Below, one piece after another: positions 8,967-19,100 of a stretch of DNA of 64,000 nt (the stretch's first letter is position 1; each line of letters begins with the position of its first letter). Position numbers and translations under genes: made by a program. The stretch covers positions 5,914 to 69,913 of the forward strand of contig JBAZTO010000013.1 of NCBI GenBank assembly GCA_041661865.1, written 5' to 3'. The stretch is from JBAZTO01 sp041661865 (lineage in GTDB: Bacteria > Planctomycetota > Phycisphaerae > SM23-33). The notes below the pieces were generated by a model that saw only the letters and a list, made by a program, of their open reading frames with translations, ran no database searches and was not told the origin of the DNA.

Positions 8967-9929
8967 ATGAAGCCCATCTTGATCGGCACGCGGGGATCGC
9001 CGCTGGCCTTATGGCAGGCCGAGTACTTGCGGTCGGCGCTGCTGGCGGCCAACCCAGCCCTCAAGGTGGAGCTGGAAATCATCCGCACCGCCGGCGACAA
9101 GATTCTGGGCGAACCCCAGCAGGCAGCCTTGAGCAAGGGCATGTTCACCAAGGAGTTGGAGACAGCCCTGCTCGGCGGCGCCATCGACCTGGCCGTGCAT
9201 TCCCTCAAGGACCTGCCCACTGAATTGCCCGAGGGGCTGGACATCGCAGCCATCACGGCCCGCGAAGATCCCGCCGACGCATTGATCTCTCGCGACGGCC
9301 TGACGCTGGACCATCTGCCGCGCGGGGCGAAGGTGCTGGCGGGCTCTCCACGGCGGCGGGCGCAACTGCTGCACTACCGCGGCGATCTGCAGGTCCTGCC
9401 CATTCGCGGAAACGTCGGCACGCGGCTGCGGAAGTTTGAGGAGTCGGGGGCCGACGGCATCGTCTTCGCGATGGCGGGCCTGAAGCGGCTGGGGTTGGGC
9501 GATCGCGTCACGCAGCGGCTGGACCCGGTGGAGTTCCCCCCCGGCTGCGGGCAAGGCGCGCTGGCGGTGGAAATTCGCCGCGGCGACCGCGTGACGGCGG
9601 GGTTGGTTTCGATTGTGGACGATCCGCTCACCCGCATCGCCACGACGGCGGAGCGGGCGTTCCTGGCGGCCTTGGGCGGCGGATGCCTCATGCCGGCCGG
9701 CGCCTACGGGCGCAGCGAAGATGGCGGCGCAACACTCACGTTGACGGGCATGCTCGCCAGCCCCGACGGCTCAGCCTGTTTTCAGGACACCGTTTCGGCC
9801 CCCTGCACAGGACCGCAAGCGGCGGCCTTGGGCGCTGCGTTGGCCGACAAGTTCCGCGCCGCCGGCGCGGCAGCGATCCTGGAGCAACTCGAGCAGGCTC
9901 GGACCCAGGCACCGGAGGGCCAGCTATGA
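8967..9929 (+). CDS. hemC: Hydroxymethylbilane synthase (porphobilinogen deaminase)
   Basis: The 320-residue product polymerises four porphobilinogens into hydroxymethylbilane in the cytoplasm. It begins with the family signature ILIGTRGSPLALWQAEYL, has SLKDLPT in the substrate site, and carries the dipyrromethane cofactor cysteine at residue 240 in LGGGCLMPAG. Length is normal. Its TGA overlaps the ATG of the cobA-hemD fusion (ATGA), so the two are translationally coupled. It is the first gene of the haem operon. Confidence 0.97.
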   Translation: MKPILIGTRGSPLALWQAEYLRSALLAANPALKVELEIIRTAGDKILGEPQQAALSKGMFTKELETALLGGAIDLAVHSLKDLPTELPEGLDIAAITAREDPADALISRDGLTLDHLPRGAKVLAGSPRRRAQLLHYRGDLQVLPIRGNVGTRLRKFEESGADGIVFAMAGLKRLGLGDRVTQRLDPVEFPPGCGQGALAVEIRRGDRVTAGLVSIVDDPLTRIATTAERAFLAALGGGCLMPAGAYGRSEDGGATLTLTGMLASPDGSACFQDTVSAPCTGPQAAALGAALADKFRAAGAAAILEQLEQARTQAPEGQL

Positions 9930-11443
9930 AGAACGGCATCGTTTACCTGGTGGGCGCGGGGCCGGGCGATCCCGGCCTGATTACCGTGCGCGGGCTGGAA
10001 CTGCTCAAGCGTGCCGACGTGGTGATCTACGATCACCTGGCCTCGCCGCGCCTGCTCCGCCATGTCCGCTCGGACGCGCAACTGATCTACGTCGGCAAGG
10101 AAGCCGCCGCCCACACGCTCAACCAGGACCAGATCAACCAGGCCCTCATCGAGCACGCCCGCGCGGGCAAGGCCGTCGTGCGACTCAAGGGCGGCGACCC
10201 GTTTGTCTTCGGGCGCGGCGGCGAGGAGGCCCTGGCCCTGGTCGAGGCGGGCCTGGCCTTCGAGGTCGTGCCGGGCGTGACCTCGGGCATCGCGGCCCCG
10301 GCCTACGCGGGCATCCCCGTGACGCATCGGGGCATGGCCAGTTGCTTCGGCGTCGTCACCGGCCACGAGACCCCGCAGAAGGAAGGCTCGAGCCTGGACT
10401 ACGCGGCGCTGGCCCATTGGGGCGGCACGCTGGCCTTCTACATGGGCGTGGCCAATCTCGAGCCCATCTGCCGCGGCCTGATCGACAATGGCCTGGCCGC
10501 CGACACGCCGGTGGCCCTGGTTCGCTGGGGCACCACGCCGGCCCAGCAGGTGCTCGTGGGCGTCGCGGGCGACATTGCGGAAAAGGCCCGGGAAGCCGAT
10601 TTCCGCCCGCCGGCGATCATCCTGGTCGGCCAGGTCGTGGCGCTGCGTGAAAAACTCAACTGGTTCGAGCGCCGCCCGCTGTTCGGCCAGCGCGTCGTGG
10701 TCACCCGCGCCCGCGCGCAGGCCTCGGACCTGTCCGATCAGCTCGAACAACTCGGCGCCGAAGTGATCGAACTGCCCACCATTCGCATCGAGCGGCCCGA
10801 AGACCCGCTCACCCTGACCAGGGCTGTGCGCGAGTTTGGAAGTTTCGACTGGGTCATCTTCGCCAGTGCCAATGCCGTCGAGGCCGTCCTGGACGCGCTG
10901 ACCGCGGCAGAACTTGACATCCGCGCCCTGGGCCCATGCCGCATCTGCGCCATCGGCCCGGCCACCGCGGATTGCCTAGCCGCCCACGGCCTGCTGGCCG
11001 ACGTGCTGCCGCCGCGATTCGCCGGCGAGGCGGTGGTCGAGCTTCTGGCGTCACTGGGGCAGTTGAAAGGCCGCAAGGTATTCTGCCCCCGCCCCGACAT
11101 CGCCCCGCCCGACCTGGTCAACGCTCTCCTCGCCGGCGGCGCGCTGGTCCGCGAAGTCGTCGCCTACCGCACCGTGCCCGACAGTTCCAACGTCTCGGAG
11201 GTCACCGACTTGCTTGAAGAGGGCCTGCCCTTCTGGGTCACCTTCACCAGTTCCTCGACGGTGAAAAACTTCCTGGCGGCCGTCTCGCCTAACATGCTGG
11301 CTGGAAAGAACGTACAGTACGCCAGCATCGGGCCATCGACTTCCGCGACCTTGCGTGAGGCGGGATTGGTCCCGACAGTGGAGGCAAAGGATCACACGAT
11401 TCCCGGCCTCGTGGCGGCGATCCTCGCCCACTCCCGGCCGTAA
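9926..11443 (+). CDS. cobA-hemD: Fused uroporphyrinogen-III C-methyltransferase / uroporphyrinogen-III synthase
   Basis: One 505-residue chain carries two enzymes. Residues 1 to about 245 are the SAM-dependent CobA/SUMT domain (VYLVGAGPGDPGLITVRG, RLKGGDPFVFGRGGEEA, PVTHRG), which methylates uroporphyrinogen III to precorrin-2. Residues from about 250 to the end are HemD, which cyclises hydroxymethylbilane to uroporphyrinogen III (start near FGQRVVVTRARAQASDLS). The fusion is known in several bacteria with siroheme-based pathways. Together with HemC it delivers precorrin-2. The oxidase/ferrochelatase needed to reach siroheme is not in this window. Confidence 0.95.
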   Translation: MKNGIVYLVGAGPGDPGLITVRGLELLKRADVVIYDHLASPRLLRHVRSDAQLIYVGKEAAAHTLNQDQINQALIEHARAGKAVVRLKGGDPFVFGRGGEEALALVEAGLAFEVVPGVTSGIAAPAYAGIPVTHRGMASCFGVVTGHETPQKEGSSLDYAALAHWGGTLAFYMGVANLEPICRGLIDNGLAADTPVALVRWGTTPAQQVLVGVAGDIAEKAREADFRPPAIILVGQVVALREKLNWFERRPLFGQRVVVTRARAQASDLSDQLEQLGAEVIELPTIRIERPEDPLTLTRAVREFGSFDWVIFASANAVEAVLDALTAAELDIRALGPCRICAIGPATADCLAAHGLLADVLPPRFAGEAVVELLASLGQLKGRKVFCPRPDIAPPDLVNALLAGGALVREVVAYRTVPDSSNVSEVTDLLEEGLPFWVTFTSSSTVKNFLAAVSPNMLAGKNVQYASIGPSTSATLREAGLVPTVEAKDHTIPGLVAAILAHSRP

Positions 11444-11453
11444 TAAGGTTGGC

Positions 11454-12689
11454 ATGATAGGCATATCCAAGCTTTATTGTGGAACCGTCGAGCCAAGCGA
11501 CGTCCTGCGTTATGGGGCCAGGAGCAAGGCCCTGCCCAGCCATCTTCTTCAATTTTCCGCCGACAAAAAGCCCATCGTCGTGTGGAACTGCACGCGCATC
11601 TGCAATCTCACTTGCGTTCATTGTTACGCCTCCTCCCCCCACTGCGGCCGCGGCGACGAGATGGACACTGCCCAGGGCATGGCGATGCTGGAAGACCTGG
11701 CCGCCTTCGGCACGCCCGTGGTGCTGTACTCCGGCGGCGAACCGCTACTGCGGGAGGACCTGCTGCCACTGGTCCGCCGCACGCGCGAACTGGGCATGCG
11801 GGCGGTGCTGTCGACCAACGGCACGCTGATCGACGAGGCGATGGCCGAGAAACTCCGCGGCGCCGACCTCAGCTATGTCGGCATCTCGCTGGACGGCATG
11901 CGCCAGACCAACGACCGCTTCCGCGGGCGCGAGGGTGCCTTCGACCTGGCCATCGCCGGCATCCGCAACTGCATCAAGGCCGGCATCAAGGTCGGCCTGC
12001 GCTTCACCATCAACCGCCGCAACGCCGCCGACGTGGGCGACATCTTCACGCTGCTGCGGGACGAGAACATCCCGCGCGCCTGCTTCTACCACCTGGTCTA
12101 CGCCGGCCGAGGCGCCGATCTGATCAAGGAAGATCTCGATCACGACGAGACCCGCCGCGTGGTAGACCTGATTATCGACCGCACGGCGCAACTGCACGCC
12201 CAGGGGCAACCCAAGGAAATCCTGACCGTCGACAACCACTCCGACGGCCCGTACATCTACCTGCGCCTGCTCCGCGAGAAAAACCCGCGGGCCGGGGCCG
12301 TGATGGAACTGCTGCGAATGAACAAGGGCAACTCCAGCGGCAACGGCATCGGGTGCGTCTCGTGGGACGGGGCGGTGCATGCCGACCAGTTCTGGCGCCA
12401 CGTGACATTCGGCAATGTGCGCGAGCGGCCCTTCTCGAAAATCTGGACCGACCTCTCCAACCCGCTGATGGCCAGGCTCAAGGACAAGCGTCCCTACGTC
12501 AAGGGACGCTGCGCGACCTGCCGGTTCCTGGACGTCTGCGGCGGGAACTTCCGCGTTCGCGCCGAGGCGGCCACCGGCGACCTGTGGGCGCCCGACCCGG
12601 CGTGCTATCTGACGGACGAGGAGATCGCGCCCGCCCCCTCGCAGGAGGCCACCGTGGCGACCGCCGAGGAAAAAGGGGAAGTCACTTGA
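11454..12689 (+). CDS. ahbC: AhbC, radical SAM 12,18-didecarboxysiroheme deacetylase
   Basis: The 411-residue product begins MIGISKLYCGTVEPSD, which matches AhbC proteins. The radical SAM motif CNLTCxxC-type cluster site is Cys50, Cys54 and Cys57 (CNLTCVHC); C-terminal cysteines (CATCRFLDVCGG) fit a SPASM-like auxiliary cluster. AhbC removes the acetate side chains of didecarboxysiroheme to give Fe-coproporphyrin III in the oxygen-independent haem route. The start 10 bases after cobA-hemD was chosen on the conserved N-terminus. Its TGA overlaps the TTG start of the next gene. Order and neighbours support the assignment over a generic radical SAM enzyme. Confidence 0.92.
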   Translation: MIGISKLYCGTVEPSDVLRYGARSKALPSHLLQFSADKKPIVVWNCTRICNLTCVHCYASSPHCGRGDEMDTAQGMAMLEDLAAFGTPVVLYSGGEPLLREDLLPLVRRTRELGMRAVLSTNGTLIDEAMAEKLRGADLSYVGISLDGMRQTNDRFRGREGAFDLAIAGIRNCIKAGIKVGLRFTINRRNAADVGDIFTLLRDENIPRACFYHLVYAGRGADLIKEDLDHDETRRVVDLIIDRTAQLHAQGQPKEILTVDNHSDGPYIYLRLLREKNPRAGAVMELLRMNKGNSSGNGIGCVSWDGAVHADQFWRHVTFGNVRERPFSKIWTDLSNPLMARLKDKRPYVKGRCATCRFLDVCGGNFRVRAEAATGDLWAPDPACYLTDEEIAPAPSQEATVATAEEKGEVT

Positions 12690-14767
12690 GCGGGCATCCG
12701 GCCAGCACGAGCGGCCCCGGCGGCCTGCCGCAACTGATCGCCTGGGAGGTCACGCGCTGCTGCATTCTCTCGTGCAAGCATTGCCGCGCGGCGGCCAGGC
12801 CCACCCCCTACGCCAACGAATTCACGACGGCGGAGTGCTTCCGTCTGCTGGACAACATCGCCTCCTTCGCCAAGCCCATCATCATCCTCACCGGCGGCGA
12901 GCCCATGCTGCGGCCGGACATCTACGAGATCGCCGCCTACGCCACCCGGATCGGTCTGCCCGTGGTCATGGCCCCCTGCGGCGTGCTGCTGGACGAGCAG
13001 GCCGCCGGCAAGATCGTGCAGTCGGGCATCCGCGCGATATCCATCTCGCTGGACGGCGCGACCGCCGCGTCCCATGACGCCTTCCGCGGCGTGAGCGGCG
13101 CGTTCGACTCGGCCTTGCGCGGCATCGAGGCCGCCAAAAAGGCCGGCCTGTCCTTCCAGATCAACACCACCGTCACCCAACACAACCTGGCCGAGTTGCC
13201 GCAGATCCTCGAACTGTCCTTGCGCCTGGGCGCCAAGACCTTCAACCCCTTCCTGCTGGTGCCCACCGGCAGAGGCAAGGAACTGGCCGACCAGGAGATC
13301 ACTCCGCAACAGTACGAGGAGACGCTCCTGTGGCTGGCCCGCCAGCAGGATCGAACCGACATCCAGATTCGCGTCACCTGCGCCCCACACTACCAGCGGA
13401 TTCTGCGGCAGAGGCAAGGCGCCGCCCACCCTTCGCGCCCGAGCAAGGGCTGCATGGGCGGGCAGTCGTTCGCCTTCATCTCGCACACGGGCAAGGTGCA
13501 GATTTGCGGGTTCCTGGACATCGAGTGCGGCGACGTGCGGGCTGAGAACTTCGACTTCCGAAAGATATGGGAAACCTCCGAGGTCTTTCTGCGCCTGCGC
13601 GACCCGCATTCGTATGGCGGGCGGTGCGGTGCGTGCGAGTTCCACCGCGTCTGCGGCGGCTGTCGCGCGCGGGCCTACGCCATGACCGGCGATTACCTGG
13701 CCGAGGAACCCTTCTGCACCTACCAGCCCAAACGCGATGCGGCCCGGCGCGAGGAACCAGGCCCGGCCGGCGAGGAGCTGGACGAAACCGACAAGCGATT
13801 GCTCTCGATCATCCAGAGCGAGTTCCCCGTCACCGAGCGACCTTACGCGTTCCTGGCCAGTCGCCTGGCCGGCAAGGAAGACGACATCCTGGCCCGGACC
13901 AACCGCCTGCGGGACAGCGGCGTGATTCGGCGGCTGGGGGCCGTGTTCGATTCGCGGCGGGTCGGCCTGGCCTCGACACTGGTGGCTGCGCACGTGCCCG
14001 GCGAGCGCCTGGACGAGGTGGCCGCCGCCGTCAGCGCCTTGCCCGGCGTGACGCACAACTATCGCCGCGAGCACGCCTACAACCTTTGGTTCACCCTGTC
14101 AGCCGCCGACGAACGGGCCCTCGACGCTACGCTGGAGCAGTTGCGGCGCGAGACGGGCATCGACGAGATTCACGCGATGCCGGCCGAGGCGGTCTACAAG
14201 ATTCGCGTGAATTTTCCCACGGGAAACCAAACCCCCAAGCCGGCGAACGCGCCGGCGAGCGCCGAAGTTCATCCTCGCTCAGCCCTGCCGCCCCTTTCCT
14301 TGGGCGATGAACAGCGCGCTGCGGCCCACCTGCTCGAAGGCGACCTGCCCCGCTCGGCCCAGCCCTATGCCGAATTGGCCGGTGAGTTGGGCTGGACCGA
14401 GCAGCGCGTCATCGGCCAGGTCCGTGAGTGGCTCACCGGCGGGGCCATCCGACGCATCGGCGCCATCGTCCGCCACCACCGCCTCGGCTACGTCGCCAAC
14501 GGCATGGCCGTCTTTGACTCCCCGCCCGAGCGCGTCGACGAACTGGGCGGCAAACTGGCAGAGTTGCCGGAAGTCTCGCATTGCTACCGCCGCAGAAGCT
14601 TCGCCGGCTTTCCCTTCAATCTCTTCGGCATGTTCCACGGCCGCTCGCGGGAGCAGGTCCGGCAGGTGGTGGCCGACTTCGCCGGCCGAAACGGCATCGC
14701 CCGCTTCGACGTGCTCTTTTCGACCCAAGAGTACAAGAAGGCCTCCCCGCAGTATTTCCTGAGATAG
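12686..14767 (+). CDS. ahbD-ahbA-ahbB: Three-domain fusion AhbD-AhbA-AhbB: haem synthase (radical SAM) plus both siroheme decarboxylase subunits
   Basis: One 693-residue frame joins three enzymes. Residues 1-355 are AhbD, a radical SAM protein (Cys26, Cys30, Cys33 in CCILSCKHC, GGEPMLRP, and C-terminal CGACEFHRVCGGC) that decarboxylates Fe-coproporphyrin III to haem. Residues about 365-512 are an AsnC/Lrp-like siroheme decarboxylase subunit of the AhbA type (IRRLGAVFDSRRVG, VTHNYRREHAYNLWFTL). A proline/alanine-rich linker (about 513-535) leads to a second subunit of the AhbB type (IRRIGAIVRHHRLGY, VSHCYRRRSFAGFPFNLF). The start is a TTG at 12686 preceded by GGGGA and overlapping the ahbC stop (TTGA), so translation is probably coupled. 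No earlier in-frame ATG fits. AhbA/AhbB naming of the halves is by motif resemblance. Confidence 0.9.
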   Translation: MSGHPASTSGPGGLPQLIAWEVTRCCILSCKHCRAAARPTPYANEFTTAECFRLLDNIASFAKPIIILTGGEPMLRPDIYEIAAYATRIGLPVVMAPCGVLLDEQAAGKIVQSGIRAISISLDGATAASHDAFRGVSGAFDSALRGIEAAKKAGLSFQINTTVTQHNLAELPQILELSLRLGAKTFNPFLLVPTGRGKELADQEITPQQYEETLLWLARQQDRTDIQIRVTCAPHYQRILRQRQGAAHPSRPSKGCMGGQSFAFISHTGKVQICGFLDIECGDVRAENFDFRKIWETSEVFLRLRDPHSYGGRCGACEFHRVCGGCRARAYAMTGDYLAEEPFCTYQPKRDAARREEPGPAGEELDETDKRLLSIIQSEFPVTERPYAFLASRLAGKEDDILARTNRLRDSGVIRRLGAVFDSRRVGLASTLVAAHVPGERLDEVAAAVSALPGVTHNYRREHAYNLWFTLSAADERALDATLEQLRRETGIDEIHAMPAEAVYKIRVNFPTGNQTPKPANAPASAEVHPRSALPPLSLGDEQRAAAHLLEGDLPRSAQPYAELAGELGWTEQRVIGQVREWLTGGAIRRIGAIVRHHRLGYVANGMAVFDSPPERVDELGGKLAELPEVSHCYRRRSFAGFPFNLFGMFHGRSREQVRQVVADFAGRNGIARFDVLFSTQEYKKASPQYFLR

Positions 14768-15077
14768 CGTCACTCCGGGTGTGCCCAAACTTTCTGGCAA
14801 TGCTGTTTCTTAGCTCGAAGAGCGTCTGAAAATAGCCCCGCCTGGAGCGCAGCGAAGGGCGGGGTCGGTAGCACAGGCGTCTCGCCTGTGTCTTGGAGGT
14901 CCACAGCCGAGACGGCTGTGGTACCCCAACCAGAGCCCTTTACGGGCGACTGAAGCGTGTAGGGCGTGCAACTTGTTGCACGCGGAATCCGTACCATTGT
15001 TGCGCTTCCGTGGGCCCTGTAACCCCCGCGTCCCGTGTGGTAAGCTCTTGCCGGTTAGCACTAGAGGAGAACCTTCA
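14768..15077. repeat. Gene-free spacer with three hairpins and a dispersed palindrome (family A copy)
   Basis: No gene is seen in these 310 bases. A GC stem (CCCCGCC at 14836-14842 with GGCGGGG at 14858-14864) may end the haem operon transcript. A family A unit follows: GTAG at 14868-14871, then CACAGGCG-TCT-CGCCTGTG (14872-14890), then CCACAGCCG-AGA-CGGCTGTGG (14901-14921) and TAC. A palindrome GCGTGCAAC-TT-GTTGCACGC lies at 14964-14983; the 30 bases 14959-14988 recur inverted at 31138-31167. Confidence 0.8.
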
Positions 15078-16070
15078 ATGGCCGGAAAAATCCGCTGGGG
15101 CATTCTGGGCACCGGGTCGATCGCCGGGAAGTTCGCCGAGGGCCTGTCGCTGGCCCAGGGCGCCGAGCTGCTGGCGGTGGGCAGCCGCACACAAGCGACG
15201 GCCGACGCGTTCGCCGACAGGTTCGGCATCCCCCGCCGTCACGCCACCTACGAAGCATTGGCGGCCGACAACCAGGTGGACATCGTTTACGTCTCCACGC
15301 CCCACCCTTTCCACAAGGCCAACACCCTGCTGTGCCTGGAGGCGGGCAAGGCGGTGCTCTGCGAGAAGCCCTTCGCCATGAGCGCCGCGCAGGCCCGCGA
15401 GATGGTCGCCCTGGCGCGCAGGAAGAAGCTCTTCCTGATGGAGGCGATGTGGATGCGCTTCCTGCCGGCGATGGTGAAGGTCCGCGAACTGATCGCCGCC
15501 GGCCGCATCGGCGCGGTGCAGATGATTTCGGCGGACTTCGGCTTCCGCGGACCGTGGAACCCTCAATCACGCCTGCTCAACGCGGAACTCGGCGGCGGCT
15601 CGCTGCTGGACGTGGGTGTTTATCCCATCTCGCTGGCCTCCATGATCCTGGGCCGATTCAGCCGCGTCATGGGCCTCTCGAGGATCGGCTCCACCGGCGT
15701 GGATGAGCAGGCGGCGATTGTGCTGGGCAACGACCAGGGCCAGCTCGCCAGCCTGACCTGCGCGGTTCGGACGGCCAGCCCGCACGAGGCCTGCATCATG
15801 GGCGAGGAGGGTATGATCCGCCTGCCTGGCGCGTGGTGGCACGGCACGACCTTGACCGTCAGTTCCGCGGACAGGAATGCCCCGGCCGAGCGGATGGACC
15901 TGCCCTACCCCGGCAACGGTCTGTGCTGCGAGGCCGTCGAAGTAATGAAGTGCCTCGCTGCCGGCGCGGCCGAATGCCCCGTCATGCCGCTGGACGAAAG
16001 CGTCACCATCATGGAAACCATGGACCAGTTGCGAGAGCAGTGGGGCCTGAAGTACCCGATAGAAGGTTAG
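15078..16070 (+). CDS. Gfo/Idh/MocA family NAD(P)-dependent oxidoreductase
   Basis: The 330-residue product has an N-terminal Rossmann fold (RWGILGTGSIAGKFAEGL) and the family motif CEKPFAMS with its catalytic-region lysine near residue 96, followed by the C-terminal alpha/beta substrate domain (GGGSLLDVGVYPI). Close relatives are annotated as dihydrodiol or glucose-fructose type dehydrogenases acting on sugars or inositols; the substrate cannot be told here. GAGGAGA sits 8 bases before the ATG at 15078. It follows the repeat-rich spacer and is convergent with the fucokinase gene. Confidence 0.88.
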   Translation: MAGKIRWGILGTGSIAGKFAEGLSLAQGAELLAVGSRTQATADAFADRFGIPRRHATYEALAADNQVDIVYVSTPHPFHKANTLLCLEAGKAVLCEKPFAMSAAQAREMVALARRKKLFLMEAMWMRFLPAMVKVRELIAAGRIGAVQMISADFGFRGPWNPQSRLLNAELGGGSLLDVGVYPISLASMILGRFSRVMGLSRIGSTGVDEQAAIVLGNDQGQLASLTCAVRTASPHEACIMGEEGMIRLPGAWWHGTTLTVSSADRNAPAERMDLPYPGNGLCCEAVEVMKCLAAGAAECPVMPLDESVTIMETMDQLREQWGLKYPIEG

Positions 16071-16090
16071 ATCGCGTATGTAAACGTAGC

Positions 16091-16120
16091 ACGGGCAACG
16101 GCGGTTTTCATACACGTTCT
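16091..16120. repeat. 30-base repeat overlapping a stop codon (copy 1)
   Basis: These 30 bases (beginning ACGGGCAACGGCGG and ending CACGTTCT) are identical to 24372-24401. Each copy sits at the 3' end of a minus-strand gene and includes bases of its stop codon. A partial family A end (GTAGCACGGGC) lies at 16086-16096. Confidence 0.85.
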
Positions 16121-19100
16121 AGCAGATCGTGACGACCAGGCCTTCCCGGCTGATGTCGAAGTCGAAGAATCGGCCCCGCTCGTTGGGCGGGGAGTCGCTG
16201 AGCTTCTGACGGACGGCCTGGGCCTGGGCGGGAGACTTGCAGACCATCAGCAGGAACCCCCCGCCGCCGGCGCCCAGCAGTTTGGCCCCCAGCAAGTGCG
16301 GCTGCACCGAGGCCAGCAGCGCCTCGATCTGGGCATTGCTGGAATCGCGGTCCAGTTCCTTGTTCAGCCGCCAGGCCTGGTCGATCAGGCCCCCGAAGCT
16401 TTCGATGTCCTTCCGCGCCATCGCCTCGGCCACCAGCGGCGGGAGCGTGTGCAGCCGTCGCAGCGTCGCCATGGCCGCCCGGTCGCGGTCGAGATACCGC
16501 CCCACGACCTGCTGGAGGATGTTCTTGGCCAGCCGCGTGATGCCGGTGTAGTACAGCAGCGAACAGCCGCCGTTGGCCCGCGGGTCCAGCACGTCGGAGG
16601 GCACGTAGTGCATGCGGGCGTCGGGAATGAGGCCGGCCTCGGTGGTGATGATCTTGACCCCGTCGACGGCCCCGCCGATCTGATCCTGCCAGCCGCCGCC
16701 GGTGGTCAGCGCCTGCTCCAGTTGCAGCACGCCATGGAAAAGCTCCGACGAGGTCAGCGTGTGGCCCATCACTCGCTGGATGACCGCGAGGATCACCGCG
16801 CCCATGATGCTGCTGGTGCCCAGCCCGCTGCCCTTGGGAATGGCCGCCAGCGTGGTCAATTCGATGCCGCCGCCAAATCGCTCCAGCATGCCGCGCAGCG
16901 TGATGCCCGCCGGCCAGGCCGCCGACTCCGGCGCCAGGCCCGACAGCGCCAAGGCCGCCTTGGCCAGGCCGAAGCCGCTGGTGGCCGTGCGGTAATTCAG
17001 CAGGTCTTCCAACTGGCTGACCTCGATCCGCAGGCCCAGGTCTATCGAGGCGATGCGGACCACCGGCTCGTCGATCACGCGGGCATAAGCCTGGATGGGC
17101 GGCTGGCCGTTGAGGTTCACCGCCGCGTTGATAACGCACCCGCCAAACTCCAGCGAGTACGGCGGCGTGTCGGTCCAGCCTCCGCCCAGGTCCAGCCGGG
17201 CCGGCGCGCGGCCCCAGACGATCTCGTCACTTCGCAGGGAACTCCGCGGCGTTTCAGCCCGGCGGGCCCCGCTGGAGACGATCGACTGCCCCATGTGCGT
17301 AAAGGCCGCCGCCTTGGCCGCCTCGGCCCACTCAGCCGCCCGCATCGACGGCAAGGGAGACAGCCCGAGCCCTTCCAGCCACGTTCGCAGGGCCGGCGTC
17401 AGTTGGTCCTCCAGGCCGGGCAGGATCTCCGACAGGCATTTGCCTTCATCGCCCGCCAGAGACATCAGCGCCGCACCCAGCGTGTGGATGATCCGTGCGA
17501 AGGCGAAGGCTTCCACGCCGCCGTCGGCGCCGTCATGGTGCCACTGCGCCTCAGCCAATACTTGTGCCGCCAGTTGCGCCGGCTGCGGGCTGGTGGCCAG
17601 GACGTAGGCCAACTCGGCAGATGAGAAGCCGCTGTCCAGGCGGAACATCCGCCGCAGCGACCGCTGAATCTCTGCCGCCCGCAACGATGATCGTCGGCGG
17701 TAGAAGGCAGCCTGGTCGGTCAGGACGGCGATCTCGGCCAGGCTGTAGCGGTCGGCCTGGCGCCACTGACGGCGCTGCGTGCCGCCGGCGGCGAGGGGAT
17801 CGAACATCCACAGCCAGTTGCGATAGCCGTCGGCAGCCTGCTCAGCCGGGAAGAGCCGGGCGTTCCAAACCGTTCGCTGGTCGGCGGGGATGGCCGCGTC
17901 CCAGGCGTCGTCATCCTTGGCGCCCATCGCCGCCAGCCACCGCGACGCGGGCATGCCGCAGAAGCTCGCGCCCCCGGCCACGCTGTCCTTGATGCTGTCG
18001 GTCACGCCGTAGCACCGCACGAACCACACCGCCTTGCCCTCGTGCGATGTGCCGGTGATCACGTCCAGGCAAACGCCCATCGGCAGCGACAATTCGGACT
18101 CGACGTCCACGCCCACCACCACATTCTGGCCTTCCAGACGCAGCGGGGCCTTGATGCGGCAGGCTTCCACCCAGCCGTGCGAGCCGCTGATGCTGCCGGC
18201 GGGCTCGACCAGGCTGTTGATGTTCAGCGGGGCCTCCAGTTGGGTCACGCCCCGGTCCTCGCGAAGCAGATCCTCCCCGCTGGAGATGATCTGCCTCGTG
18301 GTCCCGAAGTGCAGGAAGCGGCAGCGCGGGCAGACCTGCACCGCAAAAGGCAGCGGCGAGAGGGCCTCAAATGCCGCGGCAAGTGTCGCTTCGTCCCATG
18401 CCGAGCCGGACGATCGCACGCCGGAGCGGTACTGCTCGAACGAGGCCGACGATCCCAGCGCGCAGCAGACCTCGCGATAGAAGTCCATGCCGGATCGCTC
18501 GATCGCCGAAGCCACCGGGCCCGACAGCCCCAGCCGGCCTTGGTTGGCCTTCGCCCCGCACAGCGTCAGCAGGGCTCTGGCCGTGGCGGCGTCGAAACTC
18601 ATCACGCCAATGTCGAGGATGCTTTGTCCGTAGCGGTCAACCGCGCCGGCCTGCTGCTGCTCGTCGGTCGAGGGCTTCTGAAGGAACAGTCGCACCGACC
18701 CGCCGGGCCCCCCGCAGTACACGCCGTGCTTGCTGGCCTGCGCCGGCGAGGCCAGGCAACCCAGCCCGGTGATGCCCTCGCGGGCGAAACGGACCAGTGA
18801 AGGGTCGAAACCCAGCAGCACGTCGCCGGCGGTGATGACCACCTGGCCGCCCCCGCCCGGCTGGGCCGGCAAGGACAGGTAGATGGGCAGTTGGCGGTCC
18901 AGCAGCGTGGCCCCGACGGCGGCGTCGCTGTCGCCGGGGACGGGGATGAAGATCTTGCCGCAGGGCCCGTAGGCGGGCAGCCGCTTGGAGTCGCCCCCGG
19001 CATGGACGATAAGGATTCGCAGGCCCGACAGCGCCTCCTGCCAGGCGGCCGGCTGGCCTAACGCCTCGCCCGCCAGGCGCCGTTGGAGCACTTCCATCAG

